From: Chloroflexota bacterium
GTDB lineage: Bacteria > Chloroflexota > Dehalococcoidia > UBA2985
DNA length: 64,000 nucleotides
Assembly: GCA_016210515.1 (NCBI GenBank)
Contig: JACQTZ010000016.1
Location: 55,219 to 119,218, forward strand
Direction of reading: 5' to 3'
In this document: piece after piece, positions 33,326-42,141 of the stretch
Layout: every line of letters starts with the position of its first letter
Position numbering within the stretch: the first letter of the stretch is position 1
Translations under genes and position numbers: made by a program
Notes under the pieces: generated by a model
The model's input: only the letters and a program-made list of their open reading frames with translations
What the model was told of the DNA's origin: nothing
The model's database searches: none

Positions 33326-33634
33326 TTCTGGTCACCCCCCTTTGGCGCAATAGCGTAGAAGCCCACCTAATGGGCAATAGCCGTAGACAACCAGTATCCT
33401 GGTCCAGAAGGCCCATTGCTACAAGCTTGAGGCCCTCAGCATGTCAGAGAGGGTATGCCAACACCGCGAGGACACCCGCAGGATGCTCGCCGCGCAGGCC
33501 CCGACTTCCTGATAATGATATTGCCTCTCCCCAATGGGCTGTCAAGAGCAGGCCATGCGTGACTTTTGGGAGTTTGGGGCATACTGTCGCAAAGTCACTG
33601 GCAAAACCCGAGACCGGGAGTTGTCTGGGGGCTG
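33326..33634. other. Intergenic region without recognisable gene
   Basis: About 310 bases between the metallo-hydrolase and the FAD/Fe-S oxidase. I see no coding pattern, tRNA-like fold, terminator hairpin or repeat shared with the rest of the window. Confidence 0.5.
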
Positions 33635-36517
33635 CTACGCCAGAGCTTCCGCCAGCACCTCTGCCAGGTGCCGTGGCCTGCGACCCGTGGCGTGCTGAAT
33701 CTGCTGCCGGCAGGAGATACCTGTGACAACTATCTCGCCGTCCTGGTCACTGGAGGATACGGCGGGGAACAGGCGCTGGCCACCGATGACCATGGACAGG
33801 TCGTAGTGCTCCTTTTCGTACCCGAAGGCTCCGGCCATGCCACAGCACCCCGCGTCCACCTCCTGTACCTGGACGCCGGGGACCAGTCGCAAAGCTGCCA
33901 GGGCAGGGGTTGTGCCCACCATGGCCTTGGCGTGGCAATGGCCGTGGAAGAGGAGCTTTTTGGGCGTCTCTTTGAACGCCAGGGCCAGCCGCCCTTCCTG
34001 CTGGAGCATCTGGAGGAACTCCTCCAGCAGCAACGACCTCTCCGCGACTGCTTTGGCCTCGGGACTGCCCAGGAGGTCGGGATACTCGTCACGAAGGGTC
34101 AGGAGGCAGCTTGGCTCGCACCCGACGATGTATGCTCCCTGGGCCACATAGGGGTGCAGCAACTGGACGTTGTACCGGGCGTTTTCGCGAGCCATGTCCA
34201 GGAACCCCTTGGAAATCATGGGACGTCCGCAGCACTTGCGGTCTACCAGTATCACCTGAAAACCCGCCTTCTCCAATAGCTTTGTGGCAGCCATGCCGAT
34301 GGAGGGGTAGTTGTAGTTCATAAAGGTGTCATTGAAGAGCACCACCTGGCCCCGGGCTTGCGCAATGGGAGTGGCTCTTCGGGAGCGGAACCACTTGGAG
34401 AAGGTAGGGCGGGCAAAGGGTGGCAAGGGCCTTCGCTTATCTATTTTGAGGAAGCGGTCCAACGCCCAACGGGTGAGGGGAAGCTGTGCGCCCCAGTTGG
34501 ACAGGGGGGCCAGAGCACATCCCAGCTTGCTCAGGGTATCGATCTGGGCAAAGAGCTTGGCCCTGAGCGGATAGCCGTGCTTGCGGTGGTAGGCATCAAG
34601 AAGCTCAAACTTTAGCTTGGCCATGTCCACCTGGGAGGGGCACTCGGACTTACACGCCTTGCACGCCAGGCACAGATCCAACACCTGCTGCATGCGATGG
34701 CTGGTAAGCTCCTCCGGCGGCAGGAGGCCGGAGAGGGCTGCCCGTAGGGCGTTGGCCCGGCCGCGGGTGGAGTGCTCCTCCTCTCGGGTAGCCATGTATG
34801 ATGGGCACATGGTCCCGCCCAGGGTATTGCGGCAGGCGCCCACGCCATTGCACATCTCCACGGCCTGGGCGAAACCGCCCTCCCTGGAGAAGTTCAGCCT
34901 GGTCTGGGGTGAGAGGGCTTTGTAGCCAGGGCCGTATCTGAGATTTTCCACAATGGTCTGGGAGTCGACAATCTTGCCGGGGTTCATGATACCTGCAGGG
35001 TCAAAGGCGCGTTTGACATCGCGGAAGGCGTTGTAGAGGCGTGTCCCAAAGCCCTTCTCGACCCACATGCTGTGGGACAGGCCATCGCCGTGCTCTCCAC
35101 TCATGGTTCCTCCCATCCCCAGCACCAGGTCGGAGGCCGCCCTGGAGATGCTGTACATCCTGTCCACGCCGACCTGCTCCTTGAGGTTGATGAAGGGACG
35201 GACGTGGAGGCATCCGACGCTGGCGTGGCCGTAGTAGGCGGCCACGGTCCCGTTGTCGCGTATCATCTGGTCCACCCGCCGTATGTACTCTGGGAGCTTA
35301 TTTGGTGAGACGGCGCAGTCCTCGATGAAGGGGATGGGCTTGAGGTCGCCTTTAGTCCCCATCATCAGGCCAATGCCGGCGCGGCGCACGTCCCACACGT
35401 TGGCCTGCGCCTCCATGCCCGTCACATGGACAAAGGCGTAGCCCATCCCGGCGCGGCGGAGACCCTTTTCGATATTATCCAGCTTTGCTGTCACCTCTTG
35501 CTCTGTGTCCCCCGATGTCTCCACCAGCAGGACACACTCCGGGTCTCCCTCTATGAAGGTGATTTTGCGAGCGTACCCCAGGGAGGTGCGCACCTGGTCA
35601 AGGATGAAGCGTCCAATGACCTCGACGGCCGAGGGGCCGTATTCCAGGGTGGCCACGGTAGCTTCCATGGCCTGGATCAGCTCCTGGAAGTGGACCACCA
35701 TGAGCGCGGTGGCCCTGGGCCGGGGCACCAGGTTCAGCTTGGCCTCGGTTACGGTGGCGAGAGTTCCTTCGGAGCCGACGATGAGCTTGGCCAGGTTGAG
35801 GGGCGAGCCGTTGATGAGCAGGTCCAGGTTGTAGCCGCTGACCCGTCGCATAATCTTGGGGAAGCGGCGCTCTATCTCCTCAGCGTTGCTGTTGGCGATG
35901 TCTGGGACTTGCCTGTATATCTGGCCCTCCAGCCCATCGAGGCGTCGCCTGGCATCAAGCTGCGAAGGAGTCAGTGGGCCAAAGAAAGCCACGGTTCCAT
36001 CGGAGAGCACGGTCTCCATCTCTTTGACCTGGTCGACGGTTTTTCCGTAGAGGATGGAGTGGGAGCCACAGGAGTTGTTGCCGATGGCCCCGCCTATGTT
36101 GGAGCGGCTGCTGGTAGCCGGGTCTGGGGTGAAGAAGAGGCCAGTCTCTCTGAGGCGATGGTTGAGCACGTCCAGAACGATGCCGGGCTGCACCCGCGCC
36201 CATTTCTCTTCGGTGTTCACCTCCAGGAGGTTGTTCATATACTTGGACATGTCCATGATGATGGCGCGGCCCACCGTCTGGCCGGCGAGGCTGGTGCCAC
36301 CTCCCCGCGGCAGGATGGGAACGCCGTACCTGTGGGCCAGCTCCACGGTGGCAATGACGTCCTCTTTGCTGCGGGGGATTACGACTCCCAGGGGCTCAAT
36401 CTGGTAGTTGGAGGCGTCGGTGCTGTAGAGGGCGCGAGAGTAGGGGTCGAAGCGTACCTCTCCCAACACAACCTTCCTAAGCTCTTGCTCCACCTGGGTT
36501 GTCGCTGTTGTGGTCAT
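33635..36517 (-). CDS. FAD-linked oxidase with C-terminal Fe-S (GlcF/CCG-type) domain
   Basis: A 960-residue fusion of a flavin dehydrogenase and an iron-sulfur reductase, like D-lactate or 2-hydroxyacid (glycolate) dehydrogenases that feed the membrane quinone pool. The FAD_binding_4 domain shows PRGGGTSLAGQTVG at about 76-89 and SNIGGAIGNNSCGSHS; the FAD-oxidase C-terminal domain ends at about 540. Then come cysteine motifs CNGVGACRNTLGGTMCPS (about 570-590) and CLACKACKSECPSQVDM (about 655-675), and two CCG domains with KCCGRP and AGCCGMAG. Fusion of the two halves in one chain is common. The substrate is not shown by the neighbours. Confidence 0.9.
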   Translation of the reverse strand: MTTTATTQVEQELRKVVLGEVRFDPYSRALYSTDASNYQIEPLGVVIPRSKEDVIATVELAHRYGVPILPRGGGTSLAGQTVGRAIIMDMSKYMNNLLEVNTEEKWARVQPGIVLDVLNHRLRETGLFFTPDPATSSRSNIGGAIGNNSCGSHSILYGKTVDQVKEMETVLSDGTVAFFGPLTPSQLDARRRLDGLEGQIYRQVPDIANSNAEEIERRFPKIMRRVSGYNLDLLINGSPLNLAKLIVGSEGTLATVTEAKLNLVPRPRATALMVVHFQELIQAMEATVATLEYGPSAVEVIGRFILDQVRTSLGYARKITFIEGDPECVLLVETSGDTEQEVTAKLDNIEKGLRRAGMGYAFVHVTGMEAQANVWDVRRAGIGLMMGTKGDLKPIPFIEDCAVSPNKLPEYIRRVDQMIRDNGTVAAYYGHASVGCLHVRPFINLKEQVGVDRMYSISRAASDLVLGMGGTMSGEHGDGLSHSMWVEKGFGTRLYNAFRDVKRAFDPAGIMNPGKIVDSQTIVENLRYGPGYKALSPQTRLNFSREGGFAQAVEMCNGVGACRNTLGGTMCPSYMATREEEHSTRGRANALRAALSGLLPPEELTSHRMQQVLDLCLACKACKSECPSQVDMAKLKFELLDAYHRKHGYPLRAKLFAQIDTLSKLGCALAPLSNWGAQLPLTRWALDRFLKIDKRRPLPPFARPTFSKWFRSRRATPIAQARGQVVLFNDTFMNYNYPSIGMAATKLLEKAGFQVILVDRKCCGRPMISKGFLDMARENARYNVQLLHPYVAQGAYIVGCEPSCLLTLRDEYPDLLGSPEAKAVAERSLLLEEFLQMLQQEGRLALAFKETPKKLLFHGHCHAKAMVGTTPALAALRLVPGVQVQEVDAGCCGMAGAFGYEKEHYDLSMVIGGQRLFPAVSSSDQDGEIVVTGISCRQQIQHATGRRPRHLAEVLAEALA

Positions 36518-36689
36518 AGGAAGCCTCCCGTTGCGGTGTGGCTGGCCGTAGTTGAAGAAACGTCTGGTAGGGATTATACATTAGCGAGGTATGGGAAAAG
36601 TAGCCGTCGCCCCGCCTCGCAAGAATAGAATATGGGGCGAAGAGTGACCCCGCAAAGGGGGCCCCGTGCGCGGCGACACAGCGAACCAG

Positions 36690-36957
36690 GCGACCATGCT
36701 GTCCATCCTGACCCCAGACATTTGGTCCCTGCAGACCACCTGCTTGGCGTCATCAAGCCTATCGTAGAGAGGGCTGCGGTGGATGCTCCTGGAGCAGAGT
36801 CATCTTTCCTCGCAGGAGCACGTGCCCATCCTGGCACAAGTTGGCCACTCCAGGATGGTTGGTATCCGTGGTTCGGTAGACCTTCTGGGCCTCCTCCCTA
36901 TCCCAGCGGTACTTGCCTCATCCCCGCCTCTTTGAGGATTGAAGATAGGGGGGCTTA
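36690..36957 (+). pseudogene. Decayed N-terminal part of an IS5/IS1182-like transposase (DUF772)
   Basis: Reading two frames, the sequence gives MLSILTPD followed after a frameshift by HLVPADHLLGVIKPIVERA, and further on GRPSGPPP and IPASL. This resembles the start of DUF772 transposases (a phrase like VPxDHPLRxIK, then GRPSIPPExLLKAxLL). No catalytic domain follows. The 534 bases between the oxidase and the FkbM gene hold nothing else I can identify. Confidence 0.45.
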
Positions 36958-37051
36958 GCCGGAATATCCTTTGGATGAGAGGCCCTATTCCCATCTTGGC
37001 GAAGTTGAACAATCGATCTGTGGCATGGTTTCACTAACTTTATGACCAGCC

Positions 37052-38020
37052 TCAGAATCCCTTTTCCAGGAATATCCTGTAGTATGGTCCTTGCAACCGC
37101 TCCATTGTATTCTCATCTTTCATTAACTCTGATAATTTACTATCGTACTTGATGACCTTTTCGTATGACAGTGAGTAGCCTCTGAATGGATTGATGATAT
37201 CTCTGAATGCCGGAGGAGACATTGTGACAAGGGCTTTGACGTTAAAGTCAGACATGATTTCCAACATTTCCGACACGTTTCCTCCCAACCTCTTGATACT
37301 TCCTGGATGTATCTCCATGAATATCTTCAGCCTCTTGGCACTGCGAAGTGTCTTTTCGCCCCCCTTCACAATGAAATACTCATACCCTTCTGCATCACAC
37401 TTTATAAGGTTCACATCACAACCTTTATCCTTGAGAAAGTCATCTAAGGTGACCATTGGTACATCAACTACAGCATTGTGATCCAGCTCTTCATCCTCTC
37501 CTGGTATTCGTGAGACATTAAAGGCAACACTCCTGAGGAATTTGGCCGTTCCTACTTTATCCCCGAATGCTATCGCGTGTAGCTCGACCCTGTCTGTGAG
37601 GTTGTTGAGGGTGACGTTCCTTTTGAGGAGTTCAACACACCTGGGATCAGGCTCCACCGCATAGATTATGCCCCCTTTGATGTTTCTGGCTGCTATTAAC
37701 GTGTAATACCCGATATTCGCTCCGACATCCAATACAGTCATCCCATCTTCCAACTGACTTATGAGGAATCTCGTGCTCTCGGGCTCCCTAATCCTGTCGA
37801 AAAACAACTGCCGCGAAAGGCCTATGTCTGAGAAACTAACTACCATCTTTGACCCAAGAACCTCCACTATTGCACGCCTTCTCACCATCCCCAGAAGCCG
37901 GTAAACAATTTCATTCAGAATGGGGTAACCACGCAGGTATCTCTGAACAGCACGTAAGCCTTCAATTGGACTCCTCTTGATTATCTTTAGTAGTGCTCGC
38001 GTTCTTCTAAATGTCGGCAT
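37052..38020 (-). CDS. FkbM family methyltransferase
   Basis: An AdoMet-dependent O-methyltransferase of 322 residues. The AdoMet motif is TVLDVGANIGYYTLIAA at about 95-111, with the acidic end of strand 2 in YAVEPDPR, and later LIKCDAEGYEYFIVKGG and FMEIHPG, all FkbM hallmarks. It is the last gene of the polysaccharide locus in the direction of transcription and could methylate a sugar hydroxyl of the exported glycan (inference). An AAAGGT precedes the ATG. The gene is AT-rich like the rest of the locus. Confidence 0.88.
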   Translation of the reverse strand: MPTFRRTRALLKIIKRSPIEGLRAVQRYLRGYPILNEIVYRLLGMVRRRAIVEVLGSKMVVSFSDIGLSRQLFFDRIREPESTRFLISQLEDGMTVLDVGANIGYYTLIAARNIKGGIIYAVEPDPRCVELLKRNVTLNNLTDRVELHAIAFGDKVGTAKFLRSVAFNVSRIPGEDEELDHNAVVDVPMVTLDDFLKDKGCDVNLIKCDAEGYEYFIVKGGEKTLRSAKRLKIFMEIHPGSIKRLGGNVSEMLEIMSDFNVKALVTMSPPAFRDIINPFRGYSLSYEKVIKYDSKLSELMKDENTMERLQGPYYRIFLEKGF

Positions 38021-38096
38021 ATGACCTTTTCACTTCCTTCGCAAACCCCAGCGTTTCGCCCGTTCTTACAGACTATGCAGAATACAGGCAGAGGCT

Positions 38097-38268
38097 TCAG
38101 GGCGCAACCTTTTGATAGACTCCCTCCAGGTCGCGAACAAGCCTCTCTACAGTGAACTCCGTCATCACCACTTCTCGCCCTGCAAGGCCCATCCGTCTAG
38201 CCAACTCCCTGTCTCTAAGCAGACGCAGGGTAGCCTGGGCTAATCTCTCGGTTTTCCCTGATACTCAA
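38097..38268 (-). pseudogene. C-terminal fragment of a GT4-type glycosyltransferase
   Basis: The frame gives ERLAQATLRLLRDRELARRM, then GLAGREVVMTEFTVERLVRD, ending LEGVYQKVAP. It closely matches the C terminus of the intact glycosyltransferase at 39824-40945 (LAQAALRLLGDRELAKRMGL and VMSDFSMERLVHEVEQVYGRV). The fragment has no start of its own and overlaps the 3' end of the UDP-glucose dehydrogenase gene in another frame. It is the trace of a recombination or deletion between similar glycosyltransferase genes. Confidence 0.75.
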
Positions 38269-39576
38269 GTTTGGATTGATTGTCTGCCTGCCCATGCCGT
38301 AGTACTCCCAGCCCATGTCGGCCATGCGTTGAGGCTGGAAGAGGTTGCGGCCATCCACCAGGACGGGCCTGGACATAAGCCCCTTCAGCCGTTCCAGGTC
38401 CATGTTGCGGAACTCCTCCCACTCGGTGACCAGGGCCAGGGCATCTGAGCCTTCCGCAACCTGATATGGGCTGGCGCACAGGGTTATGGCGTCGCCCAAA
38501 AGGCCCCTGGCCGTGTCCAGGGCCGCCGGGTCACAGGCCTTCACTCTGGCTCCCCCCTTGAGCAGTAGGTCTATCACGTCTATAGAGGGAGCGTTCCGCA
38601 TATCGTCGGTGTTGGGCTTGTAGGCCAGGCCGAGCACGCCGACCTGCTTTCCCTGCAACGTCCCCAAGGCCCGTCTTACCTTCTCCACCAGGCGCACTCT
38701 CTGGTTGTAGTTTATCTCCTGCACATCTCTGAGCATCTGGAAGTCGTACCCCAGGTCCTCTGCCATCTTGATGAAGGCGGAGACGTCCTTGTGGAAGCAG
38801 GCGCCGCCGTAGCCTACCCCGGCGGCCAGGAAGCGGTGTCCTATACGCGGGTCGGCCCCCATGCCCTCTGCGACCTTGGTGACATCGGCCCCCACCTGCT
38901 CACAAATGTTGGCTACGGCATTGATGTAAGAGATCTTCATCGTGAGGAAGGCGTTGGAGGCGTACTTTATCATCTCCGCGGTGGGGATGTCGGCCACCAC
39001 CATGGGGGCATCCAGTGGCTTGAGGATCCCCTCCATAATCTCCCGGGCACGCGAAGACTTCACCCCCAGCACAATTCGGTCTGGATGGAGGAAGTCCTGT
39101 ATTGCCGTTCCCTCTCTCATGAACTCCGGCATGGAGACCAGCTCTAGCTCTCCAGCGCCGTTGACGCTCTCCCTGAGCGTCCTCTCTATTCGCTCTCCCG
39201 TGCCCACGGGTACGGTGCTCTTCTGCACCACAACCTTGTAGCCGTTCAGGTTATGGGCTATCTGGTGGGTCACGTTCAAAAGGGCAGAGAGGTCGGCAGA
39301 GCCATCGGGCCGGGGAGGGGTGTCCACGGCTATGAAGATGACCTGGCTCCCTTGCACTGCCTCCTTGATGCTGGTGGTGAAGGCCAGGCGGTCTTGGGCG
39401 AGGTTCTGGCGGACCATATCCTCCAGCCCTGGCTCGAAGAAGGGGGGGACTCCGCGGCTCAGGCTGGCGATTTTGGCCTCGTCTTTGTCGGCGCAGAGCA
39501 CCTGGTTGCCCATCTGGGCCAGGCAAGCGCCCGCCACCAGGCCCACGTGTCCTGTCCCCACTACTGACAGACGCAT
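38215..39576 (-). CDS. ugd: UDP-glucose/GDP-mannose dehydrogenase family protein
   Basis: Oxidises a nucleotide sugar to the uronic acid, probably UDP-glucose to UDP-glucuronate. The 453-residue protein has the N-terminal NAD loop GTGHVGLVAGACLA, the motif STVPVGTGE, EMIKYASNAFLTMKISYINAV, the catalytic cysteine in GVGYGGACFHKDV, and GLAYKPNTDDMRNAPS. I take the ATG at 39576 behind GGGAGGG; an upstream ATG adds only seven residues. The last 20 residues or so (after YYGMGR) read into a glycosyltransferase fragment and are probably not original. It supplies a uronic acid precursor to the polysaccharide locus. Confidence 0.92.
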   Translation of the reverse strand: MRLSVVGTGHVGLVAGACLAQMGNQVLCADKDEAKIASLSRGVPPFFEPGLEDMVRQNLAQDRLAFTTSIKEAVQGSQVIFIAVDTPPRPDGSADLSALLNVTHQIAHNLNGYKVVVQKSTVPVGTGERIERTLRESVNGAGELELVSMPEFMREGTAIQDFLHPDRIVLGVKSSRAREIMEGILKPLDAPMVVADIPTAEMIKYASNAFLTMKISYINAVANICEQVGADVTKVAEGMGADPRIGHRFLAAGVGYGGACFHKDVSAFIKMAEDLGYDFQMLRDVQEINYNQRVRLVEKVRRALGTLQGKQVGVLGLAYKPNTDDMRNAPSIDVIDLLLKGGARVKACDPAALDTARGLLGDAITLCASPYQVAEGSDALALVTEWEEFRNMDLERLKGLMSRPVLVDGRNLFQPQRMADMGWEYYGMGRQTINPNLSIRENREISPGYPASA

Positions 39577-39620
39577 CTTTCCCTCCCTATTGTCCAAAGT
39601 ATCTGACTAAAATCAGGCTC

Positions 39621-39773
39621 TTACTGTCGCTCCTGGTGGCCAAGCCGCACCCTATCCCACAGGTGTGCCAGGAGTGCCGCGCTCAGGCCCAGTATGAGCA
39701 GCATGGTGTTCAAGGGAGTCGCCTTGATCCCCAGGGTCAGGTTCAGCCAAAAGACGGCCAGGGGCACCAGCAC
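39621..39773 (-). pseudogene. Short hydrophobic remnant of a membrane protein
   Basis: A 50-codon frame (VLVPLAVFWLNLTLGIKATP, then NTMLLILGLSAALLAHLWDR) with two membrane segments and a charged tail. A TAA stands in frame directly upstream and no good start is present. It looks like the C-terminal end of a lost polytopic protein in the polysaccharide locus. I cannot name the family. Confidence 0.4.
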
Positions 39774-39823
39774 TATGGATTACCTTCATTTTCTGTCTCC
39801 GCTCCGTTTTGACTCCCCAGTGT

Positions 39824-40945
39824 CTACGGGGGACTTCCATGCTGGCTGACCCGGCCGTAAACTTGTTCCACCTCATGAACGAGCCTCTCCATGGAGAAGT
39901 CACTCATCACTCTATCCCGCCCTGCAAGTCCCATCCTCTTGGCCAACTCCCTGTCTCCAAGCAGACGCAGGGCGGCCTGGGCTAATCCCTCAGAATCCCT
40001 GGGAGGCACTAGTATTCCCGTGACACCATCTCGCACAATTTCAGGAGTTCCACCACTATTAACGGCAATAACAGGCTTACCAAAGACCATTGCTTCAGCA
40101 TTTGTATTGCCCGTGCCCTGTTCGCGAGGATTGGGGTTGACAAATACATCCATTGCGGAGTAGACCCTTTCCATATCACGGCGGGGTCCGAGGAAGACCA
40201 TCTGCTGAGCAACACCCAACTGAGCTGCCTGTTGCCGCAACTCTTGTTCTTGGGGACCTCCGCCAGCAATAATAAACTTCACTCCTGAGATTTGCCCTGA
40301 AATCAGGGCCGCAGCCTCCACGAAGTATTGGACACCCCTGTCTGGGGCCAACCTTGATGCCGTACCGACAATGGATGTATCTGAGTCAATGCCGAGTTCG
40401 GTCAGGAGTTCCTCATTCTTGCTGGTATTCCTTGGAACAGTTATGTTAGGTGTGTTGTATATGGTGGTTACTTTGTGAGGTGAAAGACCGTGTTTTAATA
40501 ATCTATCCCTCTCGGCATTGCAGTTGGCTATAACAAAGCTGATCAAATGATTGAAGAGATGCCCAGCGACAGGATAGCTCATGCCCTTGATACCACGGCA
40601 GGTCCATACTGTTTCTGCGCCATGTTCCCTAATGGTACGGACACAAAATAGGACCATGGTTATGGGAAGGGCGGATTGAAAGTGGATTACCTCTATCTTG
40701 TTTTCGGCAATACAACGGCGCATTCTAGAAGCGTCTCTGATCAGCGCTACAGGATTCCTCTGCATTCCTGCCAGAACTACTGCGATCCCCCGCTTGGTGA
40801 ACTCATCCACCAGTGGGTGGGCATTACACATCACGTAGACCTCGTGCCCCGCCTCTTTTAGCCCCGTAGCCAGTGTTAGAGTAGAGAGCTCTGTGCCACC
40901 GAAGTTGGCCAAGGGCGTTACCAGAAGTACTTTAAATCTTGTCAA
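39824..40945 (-). CDS. Glycosyltransferase family 4 protein
   Basis: A GT-B fold glycosyltransferase of 373 residues. The N-terminal domain starts KVLLVTPLANFGGTELSTLTLA; the C-terminal domain has VGTASRLAPDRGV, FIIAGGGPQEQEL and the donor-binding EAMVFGKPVIAVNSGGTPEIV. Start is TTG at 40945, 14 bases inside the previous gene, so translation is probably coupled. A C-terminal paralogous fragment is found at 38097-38268. The sugar is unknown. Confidence 0.9.
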   Translation of the reverse strand: MTRFKVLLVTPLANFGGTELSTLTLATGLKEAGHEVYVMCNAHPLVDEFTKRGIAVVLAGMQRNPVALIRDASRMRRCIAENKIEVIHFQSALPITMVLFCVRTIREHGAETVWTCRGIKGMSYPVAGHLFNHLISFVIANCNAERDRLLKHGLSPHKVTTIYNTPNITVPRNTSKNEELLTELGIDSDTSIVGTASRLAPDRGVQYFVEAAALISGQISGVKFIIAGGGPQEQELRQQAAQLGVAQQMVFLGPRRDMERVYSAMDVFVNPNPREQGTGNTNAEAMVFGKPVIAVNSGGTPEIVRDGVTGILVPPRDSEGLAQAALRLLGDRELAKRMGLAGRDRVMSDFSMERLVHEVEQVYGRVSQHGSPP

Positions 40946-42107
40946 CTCTAGCTACCTCATGGTAAATCTCATCCAACATTTTCCCAACAGCTTCGTAGCT
41001 GAATCTCTCTCTGGCATAATTGGCTATCTCCTCTGGGGAGTAGTTTGTATAGTTGTCAAGCATAGAATCAATGGCTTCGCTTAGGGCATTTGCATCCTTG
41101 GGAGGGACTAAAATCCCCACATTCTCATTCACTATCTCCTGAGGGCCACCACATGCGGTAGCAATCACCGGCTTTCCGGACGCCATTGCCTCAATCAGAA
41201 CAACCCCAAAATTCTCACTCAAACTGGGCAGAACATAGAAGTCGCAATTTCGCATGAAGCTATAGATCTCAGGTTGTCTGCCGTGAAATGTGACATATTC
41301 TTGGAGCCCCAATTCCACCGTCAACCGCTCGTAATCTTCTCTATGGGGACCATCCCCCACTATGTCAAGTGTGAAATCGTCTCGTTTCTCCTTAACAAGC
41401 CTCAAAGCTTGCAGAAGGTAGGGTATTCCTTTTCTAGGCTGGAAGATAGCCACTAATAGCAAGCGCTTCTTCCCTTTCCTTTTGTCTTTAGCTTGAGTAG
41501 GCAAAAATAGGTCAGTATTGACGGTATTGGGAACAACGCGAAAATCGTTCCTTATGCCATAAGCTTCCAGATTCTGCCTCAGAATCTCGCTTACGGGAAG
41601 AACGGCCCTAGCCCTATTCAAGGCGAACCTGGCTGCCAGTCTGCGTTCCCAAGTTAGTTGACGCTCAATAAAGTTAGTCCAGTGCTCAGTGACAATCACC
41701 GGAACTCCGGAAAGTCTACCCACGATAACAGCTGGCACAGCAGCGGAGTAAACATGGGCATGAATGATATCGGGTTTAAACTCTGATTCCACAAAGCGTC
41801 GAAGGTAGGAGAACGTGCTCCAATGGCGAATCAGGCGAGAGAACGCGAAATCAGCTCGGGCGGAAAGAGAGCCATGTTTTACCCTGATGGTCCTGATGCC
41901 ATCCTCCATAGCCTCAGAAACCTGGTAAAGCCCTGCTACCCGTGCATAGGGATCATGATAGGTGTATACCACGACGACGTCGTTATGCAGCGAAGCTGCC
42001 TTCGCATGCTCTCTAACAAAAACACCACTCACAGGGCTAACCTCTGACGGGTACCAGGCAGGGACAAAGAGAACCTTCAGGCGCTCTCGCTCCTGGGTTT
42101 CTGCCAT
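40932..42107 (-). CDS. Glycosyltransferase family 4 protein
   Basis: A 391-residue GT-B enzyme. The N-terminal domain has VLFVPAWYPSEVSPVSGVFV and the acceptor-side HAHVYSAAVPAVIVGRL; the C-terminal domain has LVAIFQPRKGIPYLLQALRL, LDIVGDGPHREDYE and the donor motif EAMASGKPVIATACGGPQEIV. GGAGGT lies seven bases upstream of the ATG. It overlaps the next glycosyltransferase gene. Together they probably add successive sugars of the repeat unit. Confidence 0.92.
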   Translation of the reverse strand: MAETQERERLKVLFVPAWYPSEVSPVSGVFVREHAKAASLHNDVVVVYTYHDPYARVAGLYQVSEAMEDGIRTIRVKHGSLSARADFAFSRLIRHWSTFSYLRRFVESEFKPDIIHAHVYSAAVPAVIVGRLSGVPVIVTEHWTNFIERQLTWERRLAARFALNRARAVLPVSEILRQNLEAYGIRNDFRVVPNTVNTDLFLPTQAKDKRKGKKRLLLVAIFQPRKGIPYLLQALRLVKEKRDDFTLDIVGDGPHREDYERLTVELGLQEYVTFHGRQPEIYSFMRNCDFYVLPSLSENFGVVLIEAMASGKPVIATACGGPQEIVNENVGILVPPKDANALSEAIDSMLDNYTNYSPEEIANYARERFSYEAVGKMLDEIYHEVARVDKI

Positions 42108-42141
42108 TACCGTACCTCCATGAGGCTTACACGTCCCATTG

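Noticed and set aside
35426..36628. 400-codon plus-strand frame opposite the FAD/Fe-S oxidase
   Set aside because: No domain; opposite strand has all motifs of a known family.
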